A stretch of 56,508 nucleotides of DNA from Streptococcus oralis. Its GTDB lineage: Bacteria; Bacillota; Bacilli; Lactobacillales; Streptococcaceae. Shown here one piece after another: positions 1 through 9,303 of the stretch. Within the stretch, counting starts at the first letter, position 1. Every line of letters starts with the position of its first letter. The DNA is taken from assembly GCF_001579175.1 (NCBI RefSeq), contig NZ_KQ970759.1, positions 604,387 through 660,894 on the forward strand, written 5' to 3'. Both the position numbers and the translations under genes were made by a program. Below the pieces are notes generated by a model. It was not told the origin of the DNA, did not search any database, and saw only the letters and a list, made by a program, of their open reading frames with translations.

Positions 1-713
1 AATCCATCTACATTGGTATAGATCTTTTGTACATCTTCGTCGTCTTCAAGGACGCTGTAAAGTTTTTCAAAGGTTTCAAGGTCATCGCCTGACAATTCCA
101 CTTCTGACTGAGGAATCATCTCAAGTTCTGTCACTTGGAATTCTTCAATGCCTGACTCACGAAGGGCAACGATAGCCTTGTGAAGGTCAGTTGGAGCTGT
201 GTAAACAGTGATTGTTCCATCTTCTGCTTCGACATCATCCACATCCACATCAGCTTCAAGCAAGAGTTCAAAGATAGCATCCGCATCTTCACCAGCAAAT
301 ACGATCACACCCTTGTTGTCAAAGAGGTAAGAAACTGAACCAGAAGCACCCATGTTTCCACCGTTCTTACCAAAGGCTGCACGGACATTGGCCGCGGTAC
401 GGTTGACGTTTGACGTCAAGGTGTCAACGATCAGCATAGAACCATTTGGTCCAAATCCTTCGTAACGTCCTTCTGTAAAGGTTTCATCTGTGTTTCCTTT
501 TGCTTTATCAATCGCTTTATCGATAACGTGTTTTGGCACTTGCGCTTGTTTAGCACGATCGATAACGAATTTCAAGGCAGTGTTTGATTCTGGATCTGGT
601 TCCCCTTTTTTAGCTGCTACATAGATTTCTACACCAAATTTTGCATATACTTTAGAGTTAGCTCCATCTTTAGCCGTTTTCTTGGCTACGATATTGGCCC
701 ATTTACGTCCCAT
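1..713 (-). CDS. yebC: YebC/PmpR family DNA-binding regulator (3' end cut by window edge)
   Basis: The protein starts [12 protein letters not shown] and runs 237 codons to the window edge. The family is usually about 238 residues here, so only the last residue or two and the stop are missing. Family landmarks are the N-terminal KWANI segment, [13 protein letters not shown] and the acidic C-terminal domain. YebC proteins bind DNA and, in recent work, are linked to relief of ribosome stalling; the exact role in this organism cannot be read from sequence. An SD (AAAAGGAG) precedes the ATG, and an extended -10 (TGTTATAAT, -10 at 749-754) lies about 36 bp upstream of the ATG. In S. pneumoniae this gene is, from memory, the neighbour of ply; here a MATE gene follows instead. 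Confidence 0.96.
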   Translation of the reverse strand, partial: MGRKWANIVAKKTAKDGANSKVYAKFGVEIYVAAKKGEPDPESNTALKFVIDRAKQAQVPKHVIDKAIDKAKGNTDETFTEGRYEGFGPNGSMLIVDTLTSNVNRTAANVRAAFGKNGGNMGASGSVSYLFDNKGVIVFAGEDADAIFELLLEADVDVDDVEAEDGTITVYTAPTDLHKAIVALRESGIEEFQVTELEMIPQSEVELSGDDLETFEKLYSVLEDDEDVQKIYTNVDG

Positions 714-809
714 TAGGAATCTCCTTTTTTCACATTTTAATCTTTCTTATTATAACACAAGTCTAGCTGATTTTCACTAGAGGAAATGGATTTTCTTTTG
801 CAAAGCAAG

Positions 810-2180
810 CTAGGATTTCCCTCCGACTGCCACGATTTTCTTGCCTTCTTTTATCCAAGGGTGTCGGGAAAGGGAGAAGTAAAGTTGGACAGTCATCACA
901 ACCCAGAGTAGCGGTTCACAGAGAATAACACCTGTATAGCCTGTCCATGGAATAATCCAAGCTACGAAAATAATTTTCCCAAACAACTCGATAAAACTAG
1001 ATACGAGGGGCAAAAGTTTTTGGCCTAGTCCCTGCAAGCTATTTCTATAAATCAATAAAAGACTTAAAAATGGATAAAATACAGAACTGATACGTAAGTA
1101 CAAGGTCCCGTTTTCTACCAAGTAGCTGTCTGTCGAACTTGCTAGGAAAGAAACTAGGCTAGGACTGGCAAAAAATAGGAAAATACAGGCAAGGGCTGCC
1201 CAAGACATACTCAAATAGCTCCCTAAACGAAGGCCTTGGACAATACGTTCGGGACGTTTTGCACCAAAGTTTTGAGAGATAAAAGTCGTCATCGATGCTG
1301 AAATAGCCGTCATTGGTAATAAGGCAAAGGCCATGATTCGCCGTGCTGCCGTTTGAGCACTGATAATGACTGCACCAAAACTATTGACAGAGGATTGCAA
1401 AATGACACTCCCTATAGAGACGATTGACCCCATCAGACCCATGGCTAGTCCCTGCTCCAAGAGATCCACATAGAGAGCCTTATTCCATTTGAAATGTTTG
1501 AGACCCGGAAGAAGCTCTGGAACACTCCTACGAATATAAAAATAACAGAGGATTGCTGACAAACCCTGCGAGATAATGGTTGCAAGACCCGCAGACTGAA
1601 CTCCCAGATGCAGTTGCGTAATAAAATATAAATCCAAGATTACATTAACGATAGCTGAGAAGATAAGAAAAGCAAGAGCCGCAAGGCTATCGCCAATCGA
1701 GCGCAGTAAGCCTGCAAAAAGATTGTAAGCAAAACTAACCCCTACACAGGTAACAATCATGGAGATGTACTCATAGGATTGAGGAAGGATTTCTACAGGT
1801 GTCTCTAAATATTGCAAGAGTGGATAAAGACCGAAGAAGCCTATCAGCATGACAAGAGCACTCAGGATGGCACCCAGAATCCAAGTTGCTGCAACAGCTT
1901 CTTTAATCTTAGCAAAATTACGAGCACCGTAAAGACGAGCGATGACAACTCCCATCCCATTTCCAACTCCGAGGGCAAAACCGATAATCAGATCAAAGAT
2001 AGCCGTCGTTGCTCCTACTGCTGCTAGGGATTCTTGTCCAAGGAACCGCCCTACAATCAAGACGTCAGCTGTATTATATAGTTGTTGAAAGATATTGGAC
2101 AACAGAATTGGAAGGGCAAAGCTCAAAAGTGAGGGAAGAATGGGGCCATGAATCAGGTCCACTGTTCGTTTTTTATTCAT
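810..2180 (-). CDS. MATE family multidrug/sodium antiporter
   Basis: This is a 456-residue membrane protein with about 12 hydrophobic segments and a duplicated MATE architecture. It opens with PILPSLLSFALPILLSN and contains the QQLYNTADVLIVGRFLG motif typical of the NorM/DinF superfamily. It probably exports cationic drugs or metabolites using an ion gradient; the substrate is unknown. It is full length and not the DinF that follows recA in pneumococcus, whose remembered sequence differs clearly. No Shine-Dalgarno sequence precedes the ATG. A promoter lies so close that the mRNA is probably leaderless (see the promoter entry). Confidence 0.93.
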   Translation of the reverse strand: MNKKRTVDLIHGPILPSLLSFALPILLSNIFQQLYNTADVLIVGRFLGQESLAAVGATTAIFDLIIGFALGVGNGMGVVIARLYGARNFAKIKEAVAATWILGAILSALVMLIGFFGLYPLLQYLETPVEILPQSYEYISMIVTCVGVSFAYNLFAGLLRSIGDSLAALAFLIFSAIVNVILDLYFITQLHLGVQSAGLATIISQGLSAILCYFYIRRSVPELLPGLKHFKWNKALYVDLLEQGLAMGLMGSIVSIGSVILQSSVNSFGAVIISAQTAARRIMAFALLPMTAISASMTTFISQNFGAKRPERIVQGLRLGSYLSMSWAALACIFLFFASPSLVSFLASSTDSYLVENGTLYLRISSVFYPFLSLLLIYRNSLQGLGQKLLPLVSSFIELFGKIIFVAWIIPWTGYTGVILCEPLLWVVMTVQLYFSLSRHPWIKEGKKIVAVGGKS

Positions 2181-2186
2181 AAAGAT

Positions 2187-2215
2187 ATTATATCAGCTTT
2201 CCAGAGGACCGACAA
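2187..2215 (-). promoter_or_regulatory. Promoter of the MATE gene, probably giving leaderless mRNA
   Basis: On the minus strand TTGTCG (2215-2210), a 17-bp spacer and TATAAT (2192-2187) are followed after only 6 nt by the ATG at 2180. Transcription would begin at or next to the start codon. No SD lies between promoter and ATG. Confidence 0.6.
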
Positions 2216-2289
2216 GATTCTTTAACGAATCCTAAAATCAATTGCTTACAGAGACACAATTTGCTATAATCAAGAAAAGGAGGTCATTT

Positions 2290-2844
2290 ATGAGTTTGAC
2301 CAGTCAATTAATAACCGATGTGTTTCCAGATCTTGATAAAGTTGAAAATCTAAATAATGAAGCTTTCCCCGAGGAGGAACGAGTCCCTCTTTCCGAGTTT
2401 TTGCGCTATCAGGACCGAGATGACGCCCACTTTTTTGCTTTTTATAACGAAGAAGAATTTGTTGGCTTTGCTTTTGCCATCTCCAACCAAAAGGCCTTCT
2501 ATATTAGCTTTTTTGCCATCATGCCTCACTTAAGAAGTCACGGGTATGGGAAGGAAATTATCGACAAACTAACTGATTTTTACCAGCGGACCATGTTGCT
2601 TGAAGTGGAGCGATTGGATGAAGAATGCGATAACTTAGAACAAAGAAAAGCTCGTATGAGCTTCTATCAACAAAATGGCTTTAAAACAGCTAACGCTTTT
2701 CTAGAGTATGATGGCTTGAGTTTTGAAATTCTCTACCGCGGTGACCATTTCGACGAGGAAGCCTATCGCGATATCTTCCAAAAATTACAAGATGAACATT
2801 ATTTCGACTTTCATATCAAATACAGACGCTTTAGTGATCATTAG
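2290..2844 (+). CDS. GNAT family N-acetyltransferase
   Basis: The 184-residue protein has a GNAT fold: a central beta-strand (YISFFAIMPHLR) followed by the acetyl-CoA loop RSHGYGKEII, and a late SFYQQNGF motif. The substrate is unknown. I chose the ATG at 2290 because AAAGGAGG lies just upstream. An in-frame start at 2242 would put the promoter region inside the gene. It is monocistronic, transcribed towards the hairpin terminator at 2885-2930. Confidence 0.9.
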   Translation: MSLTSQLITDVFPDLDKVENLNNEAFPEEERVPLSEFLRYQDRDDAHFFAFYNEEEFVGFAFAISNQKAFYISFFAIMPHLRSHGYGKEIIDKLTDFYQRTMLLEVERLDEECDNLEQRKARMSFYQQNGFKTANAFLEYDGLSFEILYRGDHFDEEAYRDIFQKLQDEHYFDFHIKYRRFSDH

Positions 2845-2884
2845 TTGTTTCAAGGAAGAGAAGTCTAATGAACTTTCTCACAAT

Positions 2885-2930
2885 AAAACGCATAATATCA
2901 GGGTTATGAATACCTGATATTATGCGTTTT
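2885..2930. terminator. Bidirectional Rho-independent terminator
   Basis: Perfect 18-bp stem: AAAACGCATAATATCAGG (2885-2902) pairs with 2913-2930 across a 10-nt loop. The A/T ends supply a U-run in both directions. It ends the plus-strand GNAT gene and can also end the minus-strand racemase gene. Confidence 0.88.
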
Positions 2931-3018
2931 TATGATGGCTCTATAATATTTGTAGTGGGTAAATCCCCCAATAATTGACTCATAGTCTTAAGAACTTAAG
3001 CTAAATACAACCATTCTT

Positions 3019-3708
3019 TCACTCAATCCCCATCTTCGCTGCTTTCTCTGCATGGATAACTGTTGTGTCATAAAGAGGAAGAGCTATATCAGATTGCTTT
3101 ACTAGAAGACCAATCTCTGTACAGCCTAGGATAACGGCTTCTGCACCAGCATTTTTTAAATCGTCTATAACGGTAAGATATGTCTGTTTTGAACTTTCTC
3201 TGATATCTCCCAGACAGAGTTCATCATAGATAATCCGATTGACGTCCGCAATGCCTGCTTGGTCTGGAATCAGCACTTCTAGCCCAGATTCTAGTAATTT
3301 CTCCTTGTAAAAGTCTTGGGTCATGGTGTACTTAGTCCCCAAGAGTCCAACCTTTCGAATACCATCATCTACCAGGGCTTGAGCAGTTGCTTGCGCAATG
3401 TGCAAAATTGGAATTGCAATTTTCTTCTGAATCTGCGGCGCAACCTTGTGCATGGTATTGGTACAGATGACGATAAAGTCCGCACCCGCCTGCTCTAAGC
3501 GCTGGGCAATGTCCGCCAGCACCTGCGCACTCTTGTCCCAGTCTCCAACAGCCTGATAATGCTCAATCTCTGCAAAATCCACACTGTAAAGCAGGATTTT
3601 AGCAGAATGCAGACCGCCTAGTTCCCTTTTGATAGTTTCGTTGATAATTTGGTAGTAAGAAGTGGTGCTTTCCCAACTCATACCCCCGATTAAACCGATT
3701 GTTTTCAT
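3019..3708 (-). CDS. Aspartate/glutamate racemase family protein
   Basis: The 229-residue protein has the Asp/Glu racemase fold. It starts MKTIGLIGGMSWEST and has the two catalytic cysteine motifs, CTNTMHK (about residue 82) and LGCTEIGLLV (about residue 195). Close relatives are annotated as aspartate racemase or as broad amino-acid racemases; the substrate cannot be fixed from sequence. Both cysteines are present, so activity is plausible. GGAGGAG lies about 12 nt before the ATG, a slightly long spacing. A 44-codon open frame just upstream (3712-3843) may be the tail of a lost gene. Confidence 0.9.
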   Translation of the reverse strand: MKTIGLIGGMSWESTTSYYQIINETIKRELGGLHSAKILLYSVDFAEIEHYQAVGDWDKSAQVLADIAQRLEQAGADFIVICTNTMHKVAPQIQKKIAIPILHIAQATAQALVDDGIRKVGLLGTKYTMTQDFYKEKLLESGLEVLIPDQAGIADVNRIIYDELCLGDIRESSKQTYLTVIDDLKNAGAEAVILGCTEIGLLVKQSDIALPLYDTTVIHAEKAAKMGIE

Positions 3709-4169
3709 CGTCTAATTAAACTCCTCCTTGTTAATGATTGCCAATGAATTGTACAATATGCTACTGTGAGATCTGTTTCCGACGGCAATCGCAAACAACA
3801 CTTCCGTGATAGTCGTCTCTTTACATCCTTCCACAAAGGGATCACTAATAATTTAGTTCATAACAGTCTTAATTTATATGACTAAATCCAGATTTTTAGC
3901 TTATCACTCTATCATCAAATTTTGGCTAATTTATGTAGTTTATATTCATAGTGATAGGTGGAATAAGTTAACAAAAAACCTGTTGTATTATACCGTAAGA
4001 AAAAATGTGGTAGTTATTCAAACGGGCTGTCCTCATTATACTACTAAAATCCCTTACTTACAATATATTATTCCCAACCTAAAATATCTGATTGCCAAAT
4101 TCTCAACTTGTTCATTCTATTCTTTAAACAAAACTAGGAGAACTGAGCATACTGCTCTGCAAGTTTGCC
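3709..4169. other. Intergenic AT-rich stretch with a minus-strand promoter and a possible gene tail
   Basis: No intact gene is convincing here. On the minus strand a good promoter is visible: TTGTAA (4063-4058), 17 bp, TATAAT (4040-4035). It faces the racemase gene but is over 300 bp away. From 3843 to 3712 one minus frame stays open for 44 codons and ends just upstream of the racemase start; I do not recognise it. An open plus frame at 3878-4231 has no SD and no protein-like character. Confidence 0.45.
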
Positions 4170-4577
4170 TTATTTTGAAATATCATAAAGATTATGGCGG
4201 CGAAAAACTACTAAATAAAGTAAGAAAATAATCCATAAAATTGGAAGCCCCCAATTCACCAGAGAAAGACCAGCTGTAAACGGCATAGTCTTAAACAGAA
4301 TAAATAAGATAAGGAGTAAAACAACTAACACAATGAAAGAGGGGGCGTTTCCAACTGTAACAGAGACATTGTCATTTTCTTTGATATCTAGAAGTAATGT
4401 CTGACTTGTAAATCCCAGAATGTCTTTAATATAAAGAGAATGTTTTCCTGCCGATAGTTCAATTTGCTTATCTACAATTGCAGTAACTTTGCCTTGATTG
4501 ACATCGTCCACTATCAGATAAAGCAAGCCTCTGTCATTGACAAAACTTAATTTTCTATGAAGTTGCAAAACAGCCAT
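4170..4577 (-). CDS. Small two-helix membrane protein of unknown function
   Basis: This 135-residue protein has a soluble N-terminal half rich in beta-type sequence (about residues 1-75) and two closely spaced hydrophobic segments (about 80-98 and 107-126). It ends in a short polar tail. An AGGAGGT SD stands 8 nt before the ATG, so the gene looks translated. I do not recognise the family; the layout resembles small streptococcal proteins with a PEGA-like or beta-sandwich domain and a membrane anchor. It lies directly after the ruins of an oxidoreductase gene and may once have shared its transcript. Confidence 0.65.
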   Translation of the reverse strand: MAVLQLHRKLSFVNDRGLLYLIVDDVNQGKVTAIVDKQIELSAGKHSLYIKDILGFTSQTLLLDIKENDNVSVTVGNAPSFIVLVVLLLILFILFKTMPFTAGLSLVNWGLPILWIIFLLYLVVFRRHNLYDISK

Positions 4578-4604
4578 AATAAATACCTCCTAACGACCAA
4601 TATT

Positions 4605-5144
4605 ATATATGTTTTAAAAATTGAATATAGGCAGATGCGCTTCTCTCAATTTCTTACTTTGTTGAAACCGGGTGTCCTCTCTGAACTATAAAAAGCAAAG
4701 AGATCACGATAATTTCAGCGACAATAAAAATTTAAATAAAATCTTAAAAGGAACTAATCCCTGCTCAAGAGTATAATAATATTTCCCATCAGGTTGATAA
4801 TCCTTTTCCTGAATCCCAGCAGATACTGCTAATGCTATTTTTCTCCTCTGTAATTTATCTCCTCCATTTTTACCATAAGACCAACCATAAATTAATACAT
4901 TATCTATCCACTTTTTAGCAATGACGGACTAGAAAAATTAAATATAGAAAATTGAAAAACTAAGTTTTGATGAGATTCAACTAATTACTATTCTCTTTTT
5001 TTATTTATAGTACCTTCTGGGCATTCTTTATATAATTCATGAAATTGTATATTCTTCTAGATATTTCCCCAATTCCTCAATCCAACGTTTATTAATGGTT
5101 GAATGTTCCATATCTGAGTGTGTCACTATGATTAATGTTTTCAT
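4605..5144 (-). pseudogene. Degraded NAD(P)H oxidoreductase (flavodoxin-like fold, YwrO/MdaB type)
   Basis: Reading the minus strand from an ATG at 5144 (preceded by AGGGAG) gives MKTLIIVTHSDMEHSTINKR and then a stop after 35 codons. A frame change restores HELYKECPEGTINKK. Later pieces read SHQNLVFQFSIFNFSSPSLL, KKWIDNVLIYGWSYG, KIALAVSAGIQEKDYQPDG and AFYSSERTPGFNKVRN in shifting frames, with TGA where a family Trp codon is expected. Together they cover a whole quinone/nitro-reductase-type flavoprotein of about 180 residues, broken by at least four frameshifts or stops. An intact oxidoreductase of the same superfamily, but a different subgroup, sits at 8062-8628. Confidence 0.85.
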
Positions 5145-5633
5145 CTATATTTTTCTCCCTATTTATTAGGTACTGAATTATCAAACTAGGTGCACAAATT
5201 CCTCATAGATACTTCATAAGATATTATTCAATTTAGACATTTCTGAGCTCTATGATTTAGTTTTTCTTCCTATTTTTTTGAATTAAGAAATCATCAATCT
5301 TTATCCGGTGTTGTGATTTCATTTGTCAATTACTTCACCATCAGAGTCATTAGCAGTTATAATTATCCTACTTTAACAGCTAGTTGATTTGAGGAAATGA
5401 AAATAGCAAATCTGTTAGTGCGGCAAGACAATTTCTATCATTTTAACCAATATTCTCTATTCCCTATTTCAAATACTTATCGGTTTTTTATTGGTTTTTA
5501 CGAATGGTCTGAGAAATTAGTGAAGTAGGATAATTTTACTTACTACAGAAATTATGAAACTATTTTTAGATACTCCTTAGGACTCTATCTCAGATTCCCC
5601 AAAGGAATAGAATTTCCCGATTCATGCATTGCT
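5145..5633. other. Non-coding AT-rich stretch with a 13-bp inverted repeat pair
   Basis: No protein-like frame is visible on either strand. AATTATCCTACTT at 5361-5373 is repeated in exact inverted form at 5523-5535, bounding about 175 bp. The ends diverge inside the first 13 bp, and no clear target duplication flanks them. It may be a small decayed mobile repeat or chance. Confidence 0.35.
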
Positions 5634-7976
5634 CTATTCGGTTCGAAGAGCTTCAACAGGATTCTTGCGAGCGGCAATCTTGGAAGGAATATAGCCGGCA
5701 AAGAATGTCAAAATAATGCTAAGAGCCACTAATACAGCTGCATTCTCAGGAGAGAGGTTAGCTGTGAAACCTTTGATATTCAACGAATCAGCTACCAATT
5801 GGTTAATGGGAATAGTCAGAAGTGTTGCGATTCCGATACCTAATACCCCAGAGCTCAAACCTAACAGCCCTGCTTCAGCATTAAAAATGCGCGAAATATC
5901 TTTCTTACGACTTCCCAGAGCTCGCAAAATTCCGATTTCTTTCGTTCTCTCTACAACAGAAACATAGATTAAAATTCCAATCATAATGGAAGAAACTAAC
6001 AGTGAGATGCCTGAAAAGGCAGTTAGAATAAAGGTTACAGAACCAATAATATCAGTAAAAGCCTCTGATACTGTTTTTGCCATATCCGTATAGGAGACAG
6101 AATAGCGTTCATAATCATTGCTGTTTTTGCCATATTTTTTGGCTACATCTTCATTAAATGTGTGTATAGTTTGCAGGATCTTCTTTCGATCTTCAAAAGA
6201 CTTGGCATAAAAACTTAAACTTGTTGGTGTGTTATCACCTCCTAGTTGTTGCATCATTGTTTGGTAGCTTTCTTCTGACAGAACCTCGCCACTGATGTCC
6301 AAGACACTACGGGTCTGGCTTTTTTCCTGTGCTTGAACAATAGCTGAACTTTTTTCTACCTCCAATAATTGATTGAGAAAAGTTTGACTATAGCCAATCG
6401 TTCCATTAAATGGGGTTGTGGTGGCATCCTTTAGCTGCATGATTTCTGTTATTCTCAGAGTTTGCCCTTCTTGATAAAGGCTGTCTGTCACTTCATTAGG
6501 AATAAAGCGCTCTCCAATTTGTCGGAAATATTGGTCATTTGTAAGAACATGGATTTCTTTACCAAGAAGTTCCTCTACCTTTACTTTATTTTTTCCCTTA
6601 TAACCTAACATAGCAAGTTGTTGTTCGCTTAAACTACCATCTGAATCTAAAAATAGAATAGCTTGATTACCAGTTGGATACTTAAATATCTTATCTTCGC
6701 TAGCAACTAATCGGTACTTATCCGTAATGGTGGTTTCATCTGTTGGAAGAACTGCAAAGTTGGTAGTAGTTGCCATCAAAGTTCGTACCACATTATTTTG
6801 AATCTGATGGATCTGACCATCTGTATCCTTGACAAAAGCCTTAAGAGTATAACCAGTATTGAAATTTAGACTTTTGTAGTAAGATTTAGCATGCTTTTTC
6901 ATATATGAGATGAAATCGCCGTCTTTTCCCCCTAGAGCATCTTCAGTGTAACGATTCTGATGTGTTTTCCCTTGCTCAGCTACCTTGATTTCTTTGATTG
7001 GTTCTTCAGTTTTTTCTGCTAATCGATCGGATAAGGTTCGAATTCCTCCTGAGTCTGCTGCTGATATAGTTATGGGCATAGTGGAAAGGGTGTCTTCCTG
7101 CATACTTTTAATATAGCCATTCATCCCAGATGAAATCGCTAAAACAGAAGCAATACCTATAATTCCAATACTTGCTGCAAAAATCGTTAAAATACTCCGA
7201 ACTTTCTTAGTCAGTAAATTTTTAAAACTAGAGCTAATTGCCCGAGCAAAAGACATAGAAGTTTTGCCCAGCTTGTAACCCTTATTGGAATCAATTTGAG
7301 GATTTGGGGCTGTATCTTCGATAATCTTTCCATCTGATAATCGGACAATTCGACTACTACAGTTTTCTGCCAACTCAGGATTATGAGTCACCATGATAAC
7401 CAACTTACCCTGACTGATTTTCTTAATCAATTCCATAATTTGTATACTAGTGCTACTGTCTAGTGCGCCAGTAGGTTCATCAGCTAAAATAATTTTAGGA
7501 TTGGTTACCAAGGCCCGAGCAATAGCCACTCGCTGCATCTGACCACCAGATAATTGATTGGGTTTCTTGTGAATATGCTGCTCCAGTCCAACATCTTTCA
7601 GAGCTACAACAGCTCTTTCCTGACTTTCTTTATTGGATAAACCTGAGATAGATAGAGCTATTTTAACATTTTCTAATACTGACAAATGGCTGATGAGCTG
7701 GTAATTTTGAAAGATGAAACCAATGGTCCCATTACGATAACTATCCCAATCTTTATCTTTGAAAGATTTCGTAGAAGTGCCATCTACAATCATATCTCCT
7801 TCATCATAACTATCTAAACCACCAATAATATTGAGGAGAGTTGTTTTGCCGCTGCCACTAGCGCCTAGGATAGAGACAAATTCATGTTCACCAAAACGGA
7901 TGGATACATCATTCAGTACTCGGTTTTCTTCCTCACCACTATTGTAAATCTTTGTAATATGCTTTAATTCTAACAT
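5634..7976 (-). CDS. ABC exporter, fused ATPase and FtsX/MacB-type permease
   Basis: The 780-residue protein joins an ABC ATPase (about residues 1-225) to a MacB/FtsX permease. The ATPase has Walker A GASGSGKTT (about 38-46), signature LSGGQMQRVA and Walker B IILADEPTG. The permease has one membrane helix near 265-285, a large extracytoplasmic domain (about 290-640) and three helices near the C-terminus. This layout is used for mechanotransmission-type export of peptides, antimicrobials or lipoproteins; the substrate is unknown. I take the second ATG (7976), because GGAG touches the first ATG at 7982. It is the last gene of the TetR-controlled operon, 85 bp after the oxidoreductase gene. Confidence 0.9.
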   Translation of the reverse strand: MLELKHITKIYNSGEEENRVLNDVSIRFGEHEFVSILGASGSGKTTLLNIIGGLDSYDEGDMIVDGTSTKSFKDKDWDSYRNGTIGFIFQNYQLISHLSVLENVKIALSISGLSNKESQERAVVALKDVGLEQHIHKKPNQLSGGQMQRVAIARALVTNPKIILADEPTGALDSSTSIQIMELIKKISQGKLVIMVTHNPELAENCSSRIVRLSDGKIIEDTAPNPQIDSNKGYKLGKTSMSFARAISSSFKNLLTKKVRSILTIFAASIGIIGIASVLAISSGMNGYIKSMQEDTLSTMPITISAADSGGIRTLSDRLAEKTEEPIKEIKVAEQGKTHQNRYTEDALGGKDGDFISYMKKHAKSYYKSLNFNTGYTLKAFVKDTDGQIHQIQNNVVRTLMATTTNFAVLPTDETTITDKYRLVASEDKIFKYPTGNQAILFLDSDGSLSEQQLAMLGYKGKNKVKVEELLGKEIHVLTNDQYFRQIGERFIPNEVTDSLYQEGQTLRITEIMQLKDATTTPFNGTIGYSQTFLNQLLEVEKSSAIVQAQEKSQTRSVLDISGEVLSEESYQTMMQQLGGDNTPTSLSFYAKSFEDRKKILQTIHTFNEDVAKKYGKNSNDYERYSVSYTDMAKTVSEAFTDIIGSVTFILTAFSGISLLVSSIMIGILIYVSVVERTKEIGILRALGSRKKDISRIFNAEAGLLGLSSGVLGIGIATLLTIPINQLVADSLNIKGFTANLSPENAAVLVALSIILTFFAGYIPSKIAARKNPVEALRTE

Positions 7977-8061
7977 CAGCATCTCCTCTCTTCTTGCTCT
8001 CTACCTGACATACAGTCAAAATTCCAAGAAAAGTCTGTTTTTATAATTTTATTGACATTTA

Positions 8062-8628
8062 TCAAATGCAGCTGGCGATCTGAGCTATGTCTTCCAAAAA
8101 TTGTTGGCGTTTATCATCGGAAATCTTTTCGACACCTGCTAATTGAGTCAATTTAACCGGTGCAACAGCACAAGTTTTTAAAATTTGATTTTTCAGGACT
8201 TTACCATAGTCCTGAGCAAAAGGTGTTACAAAAGAAGGTGTGTTATGAGTCGTGATAATCCAAGCAGATTTTCCTTGTAAATGTCCTTCAAGACCGACTT
8301 TTTTATAAGAATAAGCAAAACCTGCTACAAAGACACGGTCAATGAACCCTTTGAGTATGGCAGGCATGCCACTCCACCAAAGAGGGAAAATAAAGATTAG
8401 ATGATCTGCCCAAGTAACCAAATCACGGTATTCCTCCATTTCAACAACTTTGTCTAAGTCACGCCGTTTATGACTTTCATCAAATCGTAATATCGGGTCA
8501 AATTGCTCATTGTATAAATCTAAGGTTTTAACAGAATGTTTGCTCGAAATGTTAGCTTGAACCTGCTTGAGAATCGCTCCGTTAAAACTTTGATGGGTTG
8601 GGTGAGTATAGATGATTAAAATATTCAT
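8062..8628 (-). CDS. NAD(P)H-dependent oxidoreductase, flavodoxin-like fold
   Basis: The 188-residue protein begins MNILIIYTHPTHQSFNGAIL, the FMN-phosphate loop region of the NQO/YwrO/KefF superfamily. It has the FPLWWSGMPAILKG motif near residue 100 that shapes the flavin and substrate site. Such enzymes reduce quinones, azo or nitro compounds by two electrons and are often induced by those chemicals. Its ATG overlaps the tetR stop by 4 nt (ATGA), so translation is coupled. With the TetR regulator and the ABC exporter it forms what looks like a detoxification operon. The true substrate is unknown. Confidence 0.9.
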   Translation of the reverse strand: MNILIIYTHPTHQSFNGAILKQVQANISSKHSVKTLDLYNEQFDPILRFDESHKRRDLDKVVEMEEYRDLVTWADHLIFIFPLWWSGMPAILKGFIDRVFVAGFAYSYKKVGLEGHLQGKSAWIITTHNTPSFVTPFAQDYGKVLKNQILKTCAVAPVKLTQLAGVEKISDDKRQQFLEDIAQIASCI

Positions 8629-9221
8629 GATCGTTCTCCTTTGATATAAATATCAAGCATATGCTCAATAGTAGTTTGAATCGCTTTGTTATCAAAATCA
8701 TAACCAATGGGACTGTTCGCCAGAACGGCAAGACCTGAAATGAAACTCCAAAAGTGAAACAATGTTTCAGCTTCACTATTGGTGAACTGTTCCTCTTTAC
8801 GGAGCTTCAAAACAATACGCTTAAATTCTTCAAAACCTGGTAAATCTGAATCCAGCGAAATAGTATCCTGTGTGACCTTCATATATTTGAAAGGAAATTT
8901 AACAAAGAGAGCTTCAAAGAAATATGGATACTGTTTGGCAAAGGTGATGAAGTTAAATCCCATTTTAGCCAATTGATGACGAGCAGAAGCTTCCAAATCA
9001 ATTTCCTGTTGCATTTCTTGATTGAGAAAAGTAGAGAGGCGTTTTAAAACCACTTTTAAATAATTTTCTTTGCTTTCAAAATGGCGATAAGGAGTTCCGT
9101 GGGTCACACCACAAGATTTAGCAATAGTTCTCAGCGAAAGTTGATCAATGCCATGTTTTTTGATCTCTTCCACTCCTGTCTGAATAAGTCTTTCTTTCAA
9201 TTCTGCTGTGTTGCGTTTCAT
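8625..9221 (-). CDS. TetR family transcriptional regulator
   Basis: The 198-residue protein has an N-terminal TetR helix-turn-helix (about residues 22-55; LSLRTIAKSCGVTHGTPYRH) and a ligand-binding C-terminal domain. I start it at 9221, where GGAGGAGAGAT precedes the ATG; an in-frame start 45 nt earlier lies in the promoter/operator. It is the first gene of a three-gene operon with the oxidoreductase and the fused ABC exporter. Two tandem palindromic operators overlap its -10 and transcription start, so autorepression relieved by a small-molecule ligand is the likely mode. Confidence 0.93.
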   Translation of the reverse strand: MKRNTAELKERLIQTGVEEIKKHGIDQLSLRTIAKSCGVTHGTPYRHFESKENYLKVVLKRLSTFLNQEMQQEIDLEASARHQLAKMGFNFITFAKQYPYFFEALFVKFPFKYMKVTQDTISLDSDLPGFEEFKRIVLKLRKEEQFTNSEAETLFHFWSFISGLAVLANSPIGYDFDNKAIQTTIEHMLDIYIKGERS

Positions 9222-9236
9222 ATCTCTCCTCCAAAA

Positions 9237-9286
9237 GTATACATCGTCTACATTTTTAGTATACACTGTCTACATTGTTTTGTCAA
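9237..9286 (-). promoter_or_regulatory. tetR operon promoter with two tandem operators
   Basis: Minus-strand promoter TTGACA (9286-9281), 17 bp, TATACT (9263-9258). Two near-identical 16-bp sites lie at 9237-9252 and 9259-9274 (GTATACATCGTCTACA and GTATACACTGTCTACA on plus), 22 bp apart. Each is a partial palindrome, GTATAC-N3-GTCTAC. One covers the -10, the other the start region: classic repressor sites. Confidence 0.85.
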
Positions 9287-9303
9287 TTCTAAGAGTATAA
9301 TAA

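Noticed and set aside
2960-3000. CTTAAG repeat near 2987-3001 as a CiaR box
   Set aside because: The two CTTAAG copies are 2 bp apart instead of 5, and no -10 lies at the right distance.
3878-4231. Plus-strand open frame of 117 codons
   Set aside because: No SD, low-complexity AT-rich composition, overlaps the end of the small membrane protein gene, and no recognisable protein character.
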